In this document: positions 1-11,692 of the stretch, piece by piece
Numbering within the stretch: position 1 is the first letter of the stretch
Layout: every line of letters starts with the position of its first letter
Assembly: GCF_009730915.1 (NCBI RefSeq)
Contig: NC_052475.1
Location: 24,861,016 to 24,925,015 of the forward strand
Source: Dioscorea cayenensis subsp. rotundata
Taxonomy: Eukaryota; Streptophyta; Magnoliopsida; Dioscoreales; Dioscoreaceae
Direction of reading: 5' to 3'
Length of the DNA stretch: 64,000 nucleotides
Notes under the pieces: model-generated
Database searches by the model: none
Told to the model about the DNA's origin: nothing
The model's input: only the letters and a program-made list of their open reading frames with translations
Position numbers and translations under genes: made by a program

Positions 1-823
1 TTGAACTAAGAAAACTAAGAATCATTCACTGATTTCCTATGGAGATTCATTTATTTTTGTAGAGACCAGAGATCTAATCTGAACAAAGTTTGATTTCAAA
101 TATAATAGGATGTATTTAAACTAGAACTTATTTAGACTTCTAGACTTGTTGATAAACTCAGCTCATAATAAAATTTAAGAAAAAACCACCAGATTTGGCA
201 CACACATGTAGGCCAAAAACTGAAATTACCAAACTCTGAATATCTAAAAATATGATTTTTATTCTTAGACGACTTCTAAACCTAAATCATGTCAAATAAT
301 AATGGTGACCAAGTTCCTCATCATGTAGGAACTAAGAAAACTTTCAGTTGGCAGGCATCCACGATTTAAAAAAGGTGCTTGTTTTAGGCAAGACCACAGA
401 ATCATGATACTAGTGAATTAGGCACTGCAAAAGGTCATAAATAACTAGGAACAGCTTTAGAAAGTGAAATGGTGGAAACCAAGAAATTTTATTTTCAAAA
501 TACATGTTATCAAGATTCATTAAATATTCACAGGAATAAAACAAAGAAATGCTTGTGCCTCAAACACTGTAAATTAGCAGCAATAAAAGGTCAAAATAGC
601 AAGAATTAAAGGGGTAAAAAAAGTATAACAGCAAGCTCACTCCAAACCAAACAATCCCCCACAAAAAAAGGGAGTTGGGAAGCATATTGTCATGGTTATA
701 TACATGCTTATATATATATATATATATAGCAATATGTGGGAATTTTAGAAATAGAGCAATTGCCAAAGAATATGATTGATCATGGTAGCCATATATATAT
801 GGTCTCAGATTGACCAAGATTAC
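1..823. other. No exon recognised; probably intron of the ELKS/CAST-like gene
   Basis: AT-rich sequence with no convincing open exon on either strand. The gene to the right has a minus-strand splice donor at 821-823, so this stretch is most likely its intron, with the last exons beyond the left edge. It contains a short (TA)n run near 709-728. The open frame at 560-817 is low-complexity and hydrophobic with no recognisable domain. Confidence 0.5.
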
Positions 824-3800
824 CTGCTAACAGTGGGAGTACTCCTATCTAAGTTTTCGCGGTCTAGATTATTCATGGCAACCCTACTTGGAGCAGCATG
901 ATGACTTTGGTTGGCTAAAGTCTCCCAGTCAACCCTTGTTTGAAGGTTGGAAGGAGAAGAAACCGGAGACTGCCCATGAGAATATGGTGCTTGAGGTACA
1001 ATTTCTAGGGCATTTTTGCTCTGAAATAAACATAATACATTAGAGATAACTACAATAGACTAAACTGAAAAAATTTTGACTGTAGTATTACCAAAGGAGC
1101 ACGGGGTGTAGCAGGAAGATGGGAAGGTGACTGCGGAGGGAAGCTTGTGTTGTTTGATATTTCCGGATGCCATGGAGCCACCTGGTATTGGGATTCTCTT
1201 AACTTCTCCTGCAACATCCAAGATTACAGAACAAAAGGGAACTTAAAAATTATGAATAGCTTCCACACAACTCACGCAGCAATGATGACGTCAACAAGAA
1301 AAATATGGTAAATATCAAACTTAATACTTCCATTTACAACAAGAGAAAAATAGTATAACCACACCAGAACACCTCAACTCAAAATGCATACCTCGGTAGT
1401 GAATAGTCTTTCCTGAAGATGTTTAAACAAAATCTGCAAGAAAGAAATGTACAAAGAGAGGGGATGGAATGGTCTAATAAAAGTTATAATTAAATAGGAA
1501 GAATGACGACAGAGTGACGAATTCAGTATAACAAAGGAGAAAGCAACCTTTAAACTACTAACAATAGATTGAGCATCTATGATAGATGGCTGGAGACTGT
1601 ATTCTTCAAGCAGAGGCATCAAGGAAGAAACAAAAGTTCTTCTTTCGTCTTGTGCTGCCTGTAATAGCAATAATTTATAATCAGTAATGTCATGCTGATA
1701 TGCAGTAAAGACTGTAATGAAGAAGCAATTCCTAAATATGAACTACCTGCTGTTAGTAACAAGTATACCCAAGGTCAAGAAAAGTACCAATTACTATTTA
1801 AAGCCTTGCTTAAGAAACCGAGATGACATCAATCAAGTTAGTCACTTCAGTATCAACAATGAAAGTCAATTTTTCACACGAGAAAAGGTCCTGGCTCACA
1901 TAGTATAAGGCAGGATGCAACAGCTGACATGAGATGTCAAATTTATTCCTTATTGAAAAAAGAGAATGGCATCATGAAAATTTTTCTTAAATGCAAATTG
2001 ACCAAAAAGTCAGTACAAACTTCTGTAGGAATTATACTAACAACAACACAGTCAAAATAGATTTGAGTGACACTAATTCATAATCAGGGGCAAAAAATTC
2101 AAGTGAATTCATAGATAGAAATAATACTTGCAACGCATATGAAAGACGGACATTCTCCTCCATTATATCCTGTCTGTACGAAAGAGATTTTGATGCTGCC
2201 TCAACCAAGTCCTGTTGCTGCCGGTCAAATGCCTGTGGCCAACATTTCATCTAAATACATTGTTTGTTAACTAACAATACCAGTATAAAGCAATTCTTGC
2301 TTACCGCACGCATATATGCAATGCGTTTTTCTAGAACACATTTCTCGCCACGTATTTGCTCCTCCTAAAAGATTAACAGCACAGACTTTGGGTCTCAAAA
2401 GTAGCACATGTAATTAGATAAGATAAATACTGATCTTCAGCTGTGCTTTTCCTACCTTCACAGAATAAGCAGCAAGATGCTTCCTTAACTGAAGAATTTC
2501 TTCTTCGCGCTCCCTCACCTTGTTAGCAAGATCCTGAACCAAAGGTAAGCTTTTCCAACAAGCAAATCATGAAAGCCTACAATCAACTATTAATGGGCAT
2601 TACCTGCTTCAGAAGAACATTTGAGTTAACATCTGATACAGGCAATAGTCGATGACCAGGCAAAGTAATCCTGGAATCATATTCACCTTCCCCCTGATGT
2701 CTGTGTACCCCATTCGGAGGAAATCAAAAGAACACACGTTTATTATCATAATTTCCAATTCACTCACAAAGTTTAAATGTCATCAACCTGTTTGGAGAGA
2801 ATGATCTAGATGATGAACCAGCTAACTGAGATAAGTTAGAATTCTCGGAGCCAGTACGGAGTCCAGAAAAACTCTTCAAAGTTCCATCCACATTGATTCT
2901 CTCAGAATAAAGGATGTCTCCAGAGCTAGGTGGTAACGAAGGTGCCTCACTTGCTTGGGCTCCAGTCTGACAAAAGTTGAGTGCGCCATAAGGGTCAGCT
3001 AAGGAACCATTACCTGCCCATCTGAATCCGTCCGATTCATTTCCAATTACAGAAGTTGACTGGTGTACCTTATAACGTCCAACATCATGTTCATCTATTG
3101 GAATATTGGAAGGCAGCTTTACAGAAGTAGAGACTAGCTTCTGCAACGAAGAGTAAATCTATAAATAGTAACTTAATGAAGACCTCTAGACTAAAGCCAC
3201 ACAGACAATACTTATTTGTATTGCATAATAAACTAGAGGAAGCCATTCGAAAATGTGGGCCAAAAAAAAAAGTGCAAGCCATGACCAAGAACATAGATGG
3301 CTTACATATTGTTCTAGTTCTTTCTCTTTCCGCATAAGCTCATCCTTTAACTGTTTATTCTCTTCCACCTACAAAACAGCCAAGGTTTTCATAATACTAT
3401 AATGCCTTCAAGAATCAATCCCAAATGAATAAACCCAAGTAAACTTAAAAAGAAGTGTTTGAACTGGAAGAAAGCAGATAGATGAAAAGAAAATAATTGA
3501 CATCATGAGAGGAGAAGAAAAGTACAATGCCATAAGTAAATTTTCTACCCATTTCTTATCCATTTTCTACTCTTAGTAACCAAATCAACCTCACTGCTTT
3601 TTTCTTCCAATTCTAACACACCCTTGGTCATCATTTAACACCAAAGGTCTACAGACAATCAGGTGTGAAAAAGTTCCTTGTAAGGCAAATTTAGAGATGA
3701 ACACCTTACCTAAGTCTATTCTTATACCCCAAAAGTAAAATCAAAAACACAATTAGAGACTATTTATTCACAATAAATCATGATTGCAGTACAATTTCTT

Positions 3801-4118
3801 CAGAATTCATTGTAGCCACAGACTAAGAAACATAAACGAGATGGAGCTAATTCTATGAGCTTCTGACAAGGATCAAGGTATTAATTTGGAGAAATTGGAG
3901 CTAAATACCTGCAAACCAATCATGGCCTCAGCATCCTCAACGGCCTTCATGACCTGAATGAGGTGATCCTTCGACGAACCTCCGACGTCAAGGGCCAAGA
4001 ACTGGTCAGACAAATTCCCAATCGGCGCCGACGCACCATCCACAGCGATTGCCCACGCTGGCAGCCGGTCCTGGCTATAGGAGAGCCCGCCCCCGGAGAT
4101 CGTATCAAAGGCTCCCAT
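824..4118 (-). CDS. ELKS/Rab6-interacting/CAST-like coiled-coil protein (3' end missing)
   Basis: Eleven exons read right to left: 3909-4118, 3306-3368, 2788-3140, 2604-2700, 2456-2533, 2305-2364, 2128-2232, 1548-1658, 1392-1433, 1092-1208 and 824-1020. All have GT..AG borders and compatible phases, giving about 477 codons; the last two bases carry over into exons beyond the window. The protein starts MGAFDTISGGG, followed by a conserved-looking block with LPAWAIAVDGASAPIGNLSDQ. A coiled-coil start (MEENKQLKDELMRKEKELEQ), a Ser-rich linker and several heptad-like helices follow, then a Pro/Ser-rich region with SPSHLPATPRAPL. It resembles plant proteins annotated as ELKS/Rab6-interacting/CAST family. 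That name rests on coiled-coil similarity, and no biochemical role can be read from the sequence. The frame is open upstream of the ATG at 4118 but has no earlier ATG. Gene identity is fairly sure, function is not. Confidence 0.8.
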
Positions 4119-7100
4119 GCCCGAGATCTGGCTCCGGTGGAGGCAAGAGGGACCAAGATCGACGACGAAGCCCTTGGAAACCCTAGTTTTCTTGTGTGAG
4201 GTCTTTGAGCGACGGGGGAAAGGTTCGAGAGGACGAGGCGTTTGAAATCTCTCTTTGTTCTTGCTGCGCGTTTCACTATAAAACAAGCAGAGATTTCCTT
4301 TTTTCTTATTTTCTTGAAATTAAATATAGTAGTAAATAACAACTTTGAAAATTAAAAAAATTAATAAATAAATAAATAAATAGCTGATGGGATTAGATTC
4401 CCCGTAGGTTTTGCCTTCAATTATTACAACCTAAATTTATATCTTGGTGATTTTTTTTATTTTAAAATTTGTTGCAGCCAAACAATCACTAGGTTAACTA
4501 GTGATGGTTACAAATCAATACATAGCAATATTGTTCATGCACTAATCTCATTTTTGGATGAGTCTTTTGTTAAAAATAGTTTATTCTTTTTTCTATAATT
4601 ACATAACAGGGGATCTTTTAAATCACGTATTTTAGTCGTAACTAATGCACCCACTACATAGCTACTTATTCATTGAGATATATTATCACTTTGGTAAAAA
4701 AAAAAAATTTATTGCAGACTTGCAGTTTGAAAATCAGATCAAACACGATAAAAAAATAATAATAATAATTTTATTATTTTTATCGGTAAAATAATAAATT
4801 TTGTTTAAATTTATAAATTTTTAATAAAACATATAAAATTAAATAAAATTATGTTTTTGCCTATGTTTTAGGTCATCCCACTCAGAAGTTTGACAAGGAT
4901 AGAGGAAAAGTTTTAATTTGTAACAAATTTAGATATTTGTGATTGATTCTTTACATAAAATTCTATCTTTTTTTTTTTTAAATTACTTGTATCTGAATTA
5001 TAGAGATTGGTGTAATACTAGTCTCCATGATAAAAAGAGAAAGTTCAAGGCAACCTCTATAAAGATATTATATTTTTTATCTTAGACTTCAACTAGAAAA
5101 AATTTCTGTATAATTTAAAACTAAATTATATAAATTATCAAAATTGATACTGTCAAATGCCTGCATGGCAACCTCCACAGAGAAAAAAATAAAACATAAT
5201 TTCTGTTGAATTATTGCAACTCGGAATTGACTTTGAAAATAGTTTGACTATTTTTGAATAAGCTGGTCCAAACACAACTTATAATATTTTAGTTACTAGG
5301 ATTAACATTTTTATGAATATATATATATATATATAAGATTTATATCCTATGTTTTCATTATTAACTTTGACTTACCCTTGAGTTGCTCTAAGTTAATGTT
5401 TGTATTTTGTGACTAAAGGTGTAGCTCAAACTTTGAAATTGTCAAGGTAGACTCAGATTATAATTTCATACTCTGAGATATGACCTTTTCAAGGTCGCTC
5501 ATGGAGTTGTCAAGATGTCTCCAACGCGGATGGAGAGAGTGATACTTGAGACGTGGTTGATTTATTTGGTGACCCGGTTCTTCTTTCCCATAAAGGAGTT
5601 AGTTTTGTGTTTGTTATATCATAGCTATTATGGTTGTATAAGTTTCTAAAAATTAAAATAATAAAATATTTTTAAAGAGAATTTTTTTTTTTAATAGGCC
5701 ACCAAACTATGATTTTTTTTTTTTTCATTTTTTGTTCCAAACTTCAATTTGAATAGAAAATAATTACTAACTTTTATTTTGTTTCATCGAGTATTCACTT
5801 AAGAGATTTTTATCTATTTTTTTATGATGTATATGGCTGAAAATTCTCGTCACCATATATATGACATGTTTGTTCAGTTGATGATTCTATTTCACTTGCT
5901 AATGGAGAATTTTTAAAATTACATTATAAAAAATAAGCCAAAACCTCTCGGATGATATTCTGATAAAATGAGTAATAGTTTTGATTCAAATTAAAGTTTG
6001 GACCCAAAAATTTTTAAAAAAAAAAAACCATAGTTTGATGCTATGTAAAAAAAAAAATTTACCCTAATTTTAAATCTTTTTTTTTAATATTTTTCACACC
6101 ATTTTACTCCGTTGGATGTGTCTATTTTCCTCAAATTTTAAATGCCCCTCCAAATCTTTGAAATTTATCAATCTTGCATTAATTAAAAATTAACTTTTCA
6201 AATAACTCTTTGCATTATTATATCTCCTTCAACTCCTCTTGTTCAAATGAGATCTTGAGAAAATACAGAGTGCAATTTTGTTTCTAAATTAGTAGAAATC
6301 GTATTTCAAAAATATTATTTATTGAGATCATTTGCACCTAGTAAGAAGAATAATAAAGAGAAACTTTTCTATAAATGCCTTGTTTACATCATTCAATTTT
6401 ATTTTTCTTTCGTTTGTTATTTTGGTGAAAAAATTCTTTCAATTTATCATACTTTGTGCACTTATTTACAACAATTATTCTACAACTAGTGGAATTGATT
6501 CTGCATTGTATTTCTCTATACTGTATATCTCTTCCATTACCTCTCTTCTATTTGCGTTATATTATGATTTCTATAGGTCATTGGTAACAACATTATGTGT
6601 ATAACTAATTTAAAAAAATTAAAAATAATTTAATGGATCAAGTTTTATTTTTGAAAAAAAAAAATATCACTTAGGTTGTTTGAAATCAAACTTTCTTTCA
6701 AAAATATAAACACCTTCATAATAGGATTTTAACTTTTAATCATCCTTTTAACAGTTCATTCGAATTGGTTAAAGCTGATGGTTCAAGTTTTGGTTGTTTT
6801 GGAAATTAAATTTTTTGTAAAATTTATGTTCTCATACAACATTTTTATTTGTTTGTACAGTTATGGTTAAAAATAAATTTATGGATTTTGTATATATATA
6901 TATATATATATTTCTTAAAAATGAATGAAGTGGAGAGGAAAAAGAACAATTTATTCTTTTTGGAATTTTTGAATTGATTTAAGCCTAAAAATACATAAAT
7001 AAATACACATGAATATATACTGTAAATTATGTATGACACATTTTTTGGAAAAAAATGCAAGCAAATATCTTTGTTTAAAGTTTTTATTTGTGTATATATA

Positions 7101-7240
7101 TCCCTCAACCCCGTGTTCATTATTAAAATATTTATAAATTATATAAATATTTATTTTTAAAGTATTTTTAACTATTCTCAAACTAAATTAATTTGTATTT
7201 GTTATAATAAATGGGGGGACGCTACTACCATCCCCGCCCC
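4119..7240. other. AT-rich intergenic region, no gene seen
   Basis: Upstream of the CAST-like gene the first ~170 bases may be its 5' leader and promoter. The rest is AT-rich with poly-A and poly-T runs and (TA)n stretches near 5317-5335 and 6891-6910. Open frames such as 6332-6604 and 6845-7120 are low-complexity and lack recognisable domains. I see nothing else that I can support. Confidence 0.6.
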
Positions 7241-8429
7241 GGATGGCAATGAGGTGGGGCAGGGCGGGGCACGCCTTTACTATCCTCGGCCCACCCTGTC
7301 ATGCCCCCTTTTTTTTCATAAACTGTCGTCTCGTCCAGCCTGCCCCGCTCATAGTACAAATAAGCAACTAAAATTTTTAAAAATATTTTAAATTTTTTTT
7401 TATAAACATATACTTATAAAAACAAGTGTTAATTGCCAAATACCCCCTGAAAGTTTCGTTTATATATTATTTCCCCTCTCTAATTTTGGTATCCCAAAAA
7501 AACCCTCATTTTCTCTCCACTTATTTTTAAACCCTTCAAGTCTTTAAAGTGCCTAAACGGAGTCGGTTGGGTTTTTTTTTTTTAACAACAATGACCTTCA
7601 TCTACTGGCGTAATCTTTTTCTTTTCTACGGGCCTTTATCTACTTGTAAGAAAGGTTCTTCTCCTAAAGGAGTGTTGGTTGTCCTCTTTTGGCATGTTTG
7701 CTCGTTCCATGTAGAATCTGTGAGATCTTAGGTTGGGTTGGCAGATTCGATCTGGAAATCGGAGTCACGACAGAGACACCTAGATCCGCCGGTGACAGCA
7801 TGGGAGTTTGATGGAAGTGCACCATCACCGAAGCGGACCTCAATCATTTCTTGGATATGTGGGTGTTTTCCCTGTTGTTTTTTTTTCTCGGCGGCAATGA
7901 ACGACAGACACAGAGATCAATGGTTTGAAGCCAAAGAACCTTTTGGAGGACTCCGCTGATGCGACCTTAGCCGATGGTGGAGAGTTGGATATGTAGACAA
8001 GCTCTGCTGGTGTTAGGGTTGAGGAGAAAGAGGTCATGGAGATCGTTAGAGAGGTTGAGGAGCTGGTGGCATTGGAAGAGGAGAAGGAGAAGAGCGAGGA
8101 GGGTGAGAAATTGGGGAATCATACTAAGTTTCTGGTTGAAGAGACAAAGGAGAAAGAGAATGTAGTTGCGGAGGAGATAGGCATAGATGAATTAGGAGAA
8201 AACTTGGAGGTTGCTATGGTTATAGATGCCAATGAATCCGAGAGTATGGTTGAGAAGAAAGGTAGTGATGAAGCAATTGAAAGCCGTAAGATTGTGGTTG
8301 AGGAGAAAACTTGAGATTAAAGTATGTTTCTGTTTAAATATACATGTTTTCATGTAACTTAGGTATTTTCTGTTTTAAATTTTTTTTTCTTGTTTAATAA
8401 TTTTGGTCAATGTTTAAGTTACAGAGTAG

Positions 8430-8535
8430 AGTTTAACACAGACATACAATTTTAAGCTGAAACTAGGTTACTTAAGTTGAAACTAGGTTAGTTACACACA
8501 AACATACACTATTAAGCGGAAACAGAATAAGTTAA
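8430..8535. repeat. Short imperfect tandem duplication inside the transposon
   Basis: Two related units contain GAAACTAGGTTA and CAGACATACA/CAAACATACA blocks, each followed by a TTAAGC-GAAAC element. Read on the other strand the core (TTAAGTAACCTAGTTT) resembles the TTTAAGTTATCTTGTTT monomers of the minisatellite at 8890-9350, so this may be an inverted, shorter copy of the same repeat. Confidence 0.4.
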
Positions 8536-8889
8536 GTTGCTAGTACAATAATACATTATATTTTGACTAATTTAGATCCCAAAACTCTTTAGAAATTATT
8601 GGATTAAAAATAAAAATAAAAATAAAAATTAAAGTAAAAATTAAACTCAAATTCAATTGTGGCTTAAAATAATATGTAAAAGAAAATATCTTGGAATAAG
8701 AACTTTACGGAATTAGAATGTAAGAGAACCACCTTTTTTATGGATATATAGATCAATCTCTAGACTATTTTACCATGGATTAATTCTTGTTCTATAAACT
8801 TTAGAATGTTTTACTCATACTCCTTTAAATCATGCAGATTCCAATCAATATTTCCCTCCGAAATTAGAAGTACATTAAACATAAAGATA

Positions 8890-9350
8890 AATTTTAACGT
8901 TTTATGTTTGACAATAGTTGTTTTTGTTTAAGTTATTTTATTTCTGTTTATCAATCCGGGTTTCTATTGAAGCTAACACAATTTCTTTTAATAGTCTTGG
9001 TCACTATTTAATTTACTAGTTTATGTTTATCTGATTATGTTAGAGCACATTGTTAAATGTTTTACTTTTAATTTCTTGGGTTTCAATAGTTTTACATTAT
9101 ATGTTAATGCGTATCTGATTAAGTTTACTAGTTTTTGTTTAATAGTTTTGGTTTCTGTTTGCGAATACGCTTTTTACGTTTAACAATAGTTTTTTGTTTA
9201 AGTTATCTTGTTTTTGTTTAATAATTCGGGTTTCTGTTTAAGGTAACGCGTTTCTGTTTAATACTCTTGGTTTATGTTTAACAATAGTTATTTTTGTTTA
9301 AATTACCTTGTTTTCGTTTATCATTCCTAGTGTGTGTTTAAGCAACGCGC
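8890..9350. repeat. Degenerate ~20-bp minisatellite with TGTTTAA core
   Basis: Successive blocks begin with TGTTTAA or close variants and repeat every 20-22 bases; the clearest run is about 9180-9350. The following ~14 bases differ between neighbours, but the same order of variants recurs: CAATAGTT, AAGTTATCTTG, TAATTCGGG, AAGGTAACGCG and TACTCTTGG. CAATAGTT starts near 8912, 9183 and 9282, so the last two are about 99 bases apart, suggesting a five-monomer higher-order unit. Confidence 0.55.
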
Positions 9351-9439
9351 TCCAACAATCAACCCCATGATAAACATTCCGACAATTTCAAATTTATCCA
9401 TACAAAAAGAATCGACATAAATCAGACGAATAGGAATTA

Positions 9440-9462
9440 AAACACACACACACACACACACA
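9440..9462. repeat. (AC)n microsatellite
   Basis: Uninterrupted CA dinucleotide run of about eleven units within the composite transposon. Confidence 0.8.
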
Positions 9463-10216
9463 TACCAATTAAGAATCTCCAAGGGGATTGACATAAGTCC
9501 TAAATCGTTCCTTCCTCTCTTGCAAAACACCAAATACCCTCCCCCTCCTCATCCTTCTTCCGCCAGTCCGATTTCTTTGGTTCTCTAAAGCACAACACAT
9601 CCCCCATCAGTATATCGATTCTCGCCGGTCTCTTCCTCTTCAAGGCCGAGCCTTTCCCACTGACTCCGTCGTCAAACCAGAAGGGCGAACCCAAAGAACC
9701 CATAGCAACAAAAGGTGGTGATGAAAATAGTCGAAGCCAAATAGAGATACCTAGTGAGGTTGAAGGTTTTTCAAAAAATATTTGAAAAGATGGGAAAAAA
9801 CTAGGTCATTTTAAAAAAAATAATGTGTTTTTTTCCCACCATTGCCGAGGGTAAAAATGGAATTCAATTAAATGAATTAGACGGAATGAGCTGAAGGGGA
9901 AAAAATGAAGTGAAACAAAAAAAAAGAAGGATTGTACGGCAAATTCAAAAGTCAAAGGGTTGACTGGGAATTTTTGAAACTGTTAGAGGGTAAAAAATAA
10001 TTTTTCCTAAAAACAAATTAATAAGAAATTTATTGGATTTTTTTTAAAAAAATTCATTTACCCCTATATTATATAATATTTATGATAAGTTAAATTATTA
10101 GCAGGGTCGTGCGGGGCATGGAAAAACCAAACCCACCTCGTCCCCCCTAAAGCTGCCCCGTTCGGGACAAATCGGGTTGAAAACTACAGGTCAGTTTAGT
10201 TTTTACCATCCCTAAT

Positions 10217-10796
10217 GTAAGGGTACCCATATGAAAACATTAATTAGAAATTTTTAAGATTTACTCTCTCCAAGTTTTTTATTTTTCCATTTTAACTAAT
10301 TCATTTGATTAAAAAACCAGTTAAATTTAATTAATAATTTAAAATTTATGAAAAATCATATTAACTATAAAAAATTATCCTAATTTAAAATATAATTTAA
10401 TAAAATATGTACTTGAATATGATTAGGTTGTAGAAGCATTTTAAATATAAAAAATAATTTTTTAAAAAAATATTTAATGTTAAATAAATTTTTTAAATGA
10501 ACAAATAAAAAAAATCAAAGAAGAACTCTAAAGACAATTAAAAAGGACTGGAGGGTATATATCTAATGAACAAAATTAATATTTTTTAAAATGATATACA
10601 CATAAAAATATTAATGTAATGATTATTAAAAAATTTTAAAGTATATATGAATAGAATTTTTGGTCATTTATTACAAATAATTAAGTGATTTTTCAAGAAG
10701 CTATATTTAAAAAAAAAAAAAATTGTTTAAATTGCCTTCTCTGACCAGAGAGCAATAAATAATTTTAAACATTCGAAGGGGCCAAAATGTAAAACC
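10217..10796. other. AT-rich spacer, nothing recognised
   Basis: Very AT-rich spacer between the composite transposon and the heat-shock-type promoter. It has A and T homopolymers and no open frame with a recognisable domain. A TTCGAA element at 10772-10777, just before the promoter, could extend the heat-shock element cluster. Confidence 0.55.
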
Positions 10797-10860
10797 GAAC
10801 ATTCTAGAAACCTTTGTTTCACGGTGTCCGTTCTCCCGCGCCTAGCCTATACTATATAAG
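10797..10860 (+). promoter_or_regulatory. Heat-shock element plus TATA box
   Basis: GAACATTCTAGAA at 10797-10809 matches the three-unit heat-shock element pattern GAAnnTTCnnGAA exactly. A strong TATA box, TATATAAG, lies at 10853-10860 in the same direction. The region turns abruptly GC-rich just downstream, as in a transcribed leader. No long ATG-initiated frame follows: ATGs near 10961 and 10982 give only 3- and 6-codon frames. The product may be a non-coding RNA or an untranslated first exon; what is transcribed is unknown. Confidence 0.5.
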
Positions 10861-11692
10861 AGAGTTCGCTGGAATCCGTCGGCCATTCTCCGGAGCGCTG
10901 CCGCCGGGGATATCCCGAAGAGCTCGAAGCAGCCGTCCTCCATCTCCCGCTGCTATCGATAATGGTTGCTTGAATCGGGAGATGAGACTGCCACTCCCCT
11001 AAGGTTGCTCGACTACCTTAAATCCCTAATTCGATTGGTTTTGTTCCTTTTTGTTGTGTTAATTGAGGGTTTGGCATTGCGTTCTTTGTCTATAGTATTG
11101 ATTTAATCACGAACTCGATCGAATGCTGTGTAGTGGGTTTTGATTGATTTAAGTTATTTATTTTTGGGTGGGGGGAGGTGACGGGTCAATTTTTCTCACA
11201 AATTCATGGGTCAAGGTGGAGTTCTTAATCGGTAAGAATCACTAAACTCGCTGGTAATGTTTGCACGAGGTGTTTTTCACTGTTTTGTGTGTGTGTGTGT
11301 GTGTGTGTGTGTTGTAATTACAATCTGGATTGATTATTTAGGCAAGAAAGACAATTAGAGAAAGTTGAGTTTTGAGAAAAAAAGAAAGAGAGTTGAGTGT
11401 TAGCTGTGACAATTAGAACCAAATGAATTCCAGGATAGTAGGAATAATTATGAATTATTATAGTTTTAAAGCATGATCGAAGTTTACATATATCAATAGA
11501 TTGTTCACAGCCAGGATATAGACAGAAGTGACTCAGGGAGATACATTAAATTAGACTGTAATAAACCCTAGATGAAGCCAGTACACATCTTAAACTAAAG
11601 ATATGTTATTGACCTTTTATTTATTAAGACACTAGAACTGTGGTGAGTTTTAACATCTGATGATATTTGGTGAAGGAGATGATCGTATTCCA
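10861..11692. other. Possible transcribed leader, then spacer
   Basis: About 10861-11010 is GC-rich and sits where the transcript of the preceding promoter would begin. An open frame (62 codons, 10814-11002) overlaps the promoter itself and so is unlikely to be a gene. A (GT)n run lies at 11287-11312. The right part would contain the 3' untranslated region of the minus-strand exonuclease gene. Confidence 0.35.
11287..11312. repeat. (GT)n microsatellite
   Basis: Uninterrupted GT dinucleotide run of about 13 units, downstream of the heat-shock-type promoter. Confidence 0.85.

Larger units (their letters stand above)
7241..10216. mobile_element. Decayed composite DNA transposon with GC-rich hAT-like ends
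   Basis: The left end has GGATGGCAATGAGGTGGGGC followed by a G-rich tract (7241-7280). The right end, read on the minus strand from 10216, starts TAGGGATGGTAAAAAC, like Ac-type hAT ends, and has a matching GC-rich subterminal tract (10104-10170). Inside lies a second, diverged inverted pair of the MULE type: about 7430-7560 (CCAAATACCCCCTGAAAGTTTC and on) against 9780-10010 inverted. Between them are a Glu-rich 92-codon frame at 8036-8314 (+), a 67-codon frame at 9500-9703 (-) and a minisatellite. Neither frame is recognisable; they could be captured gene pieces. I found no target-site duplication, so limits and class are tentative. Confidence 0.35.

Noticed and set aside
3963-4342. Frames on both strands over the first exon of the CAST-like gene
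   Set aside because: They are shadows of the real exon, whose phase fits the downstream exons.
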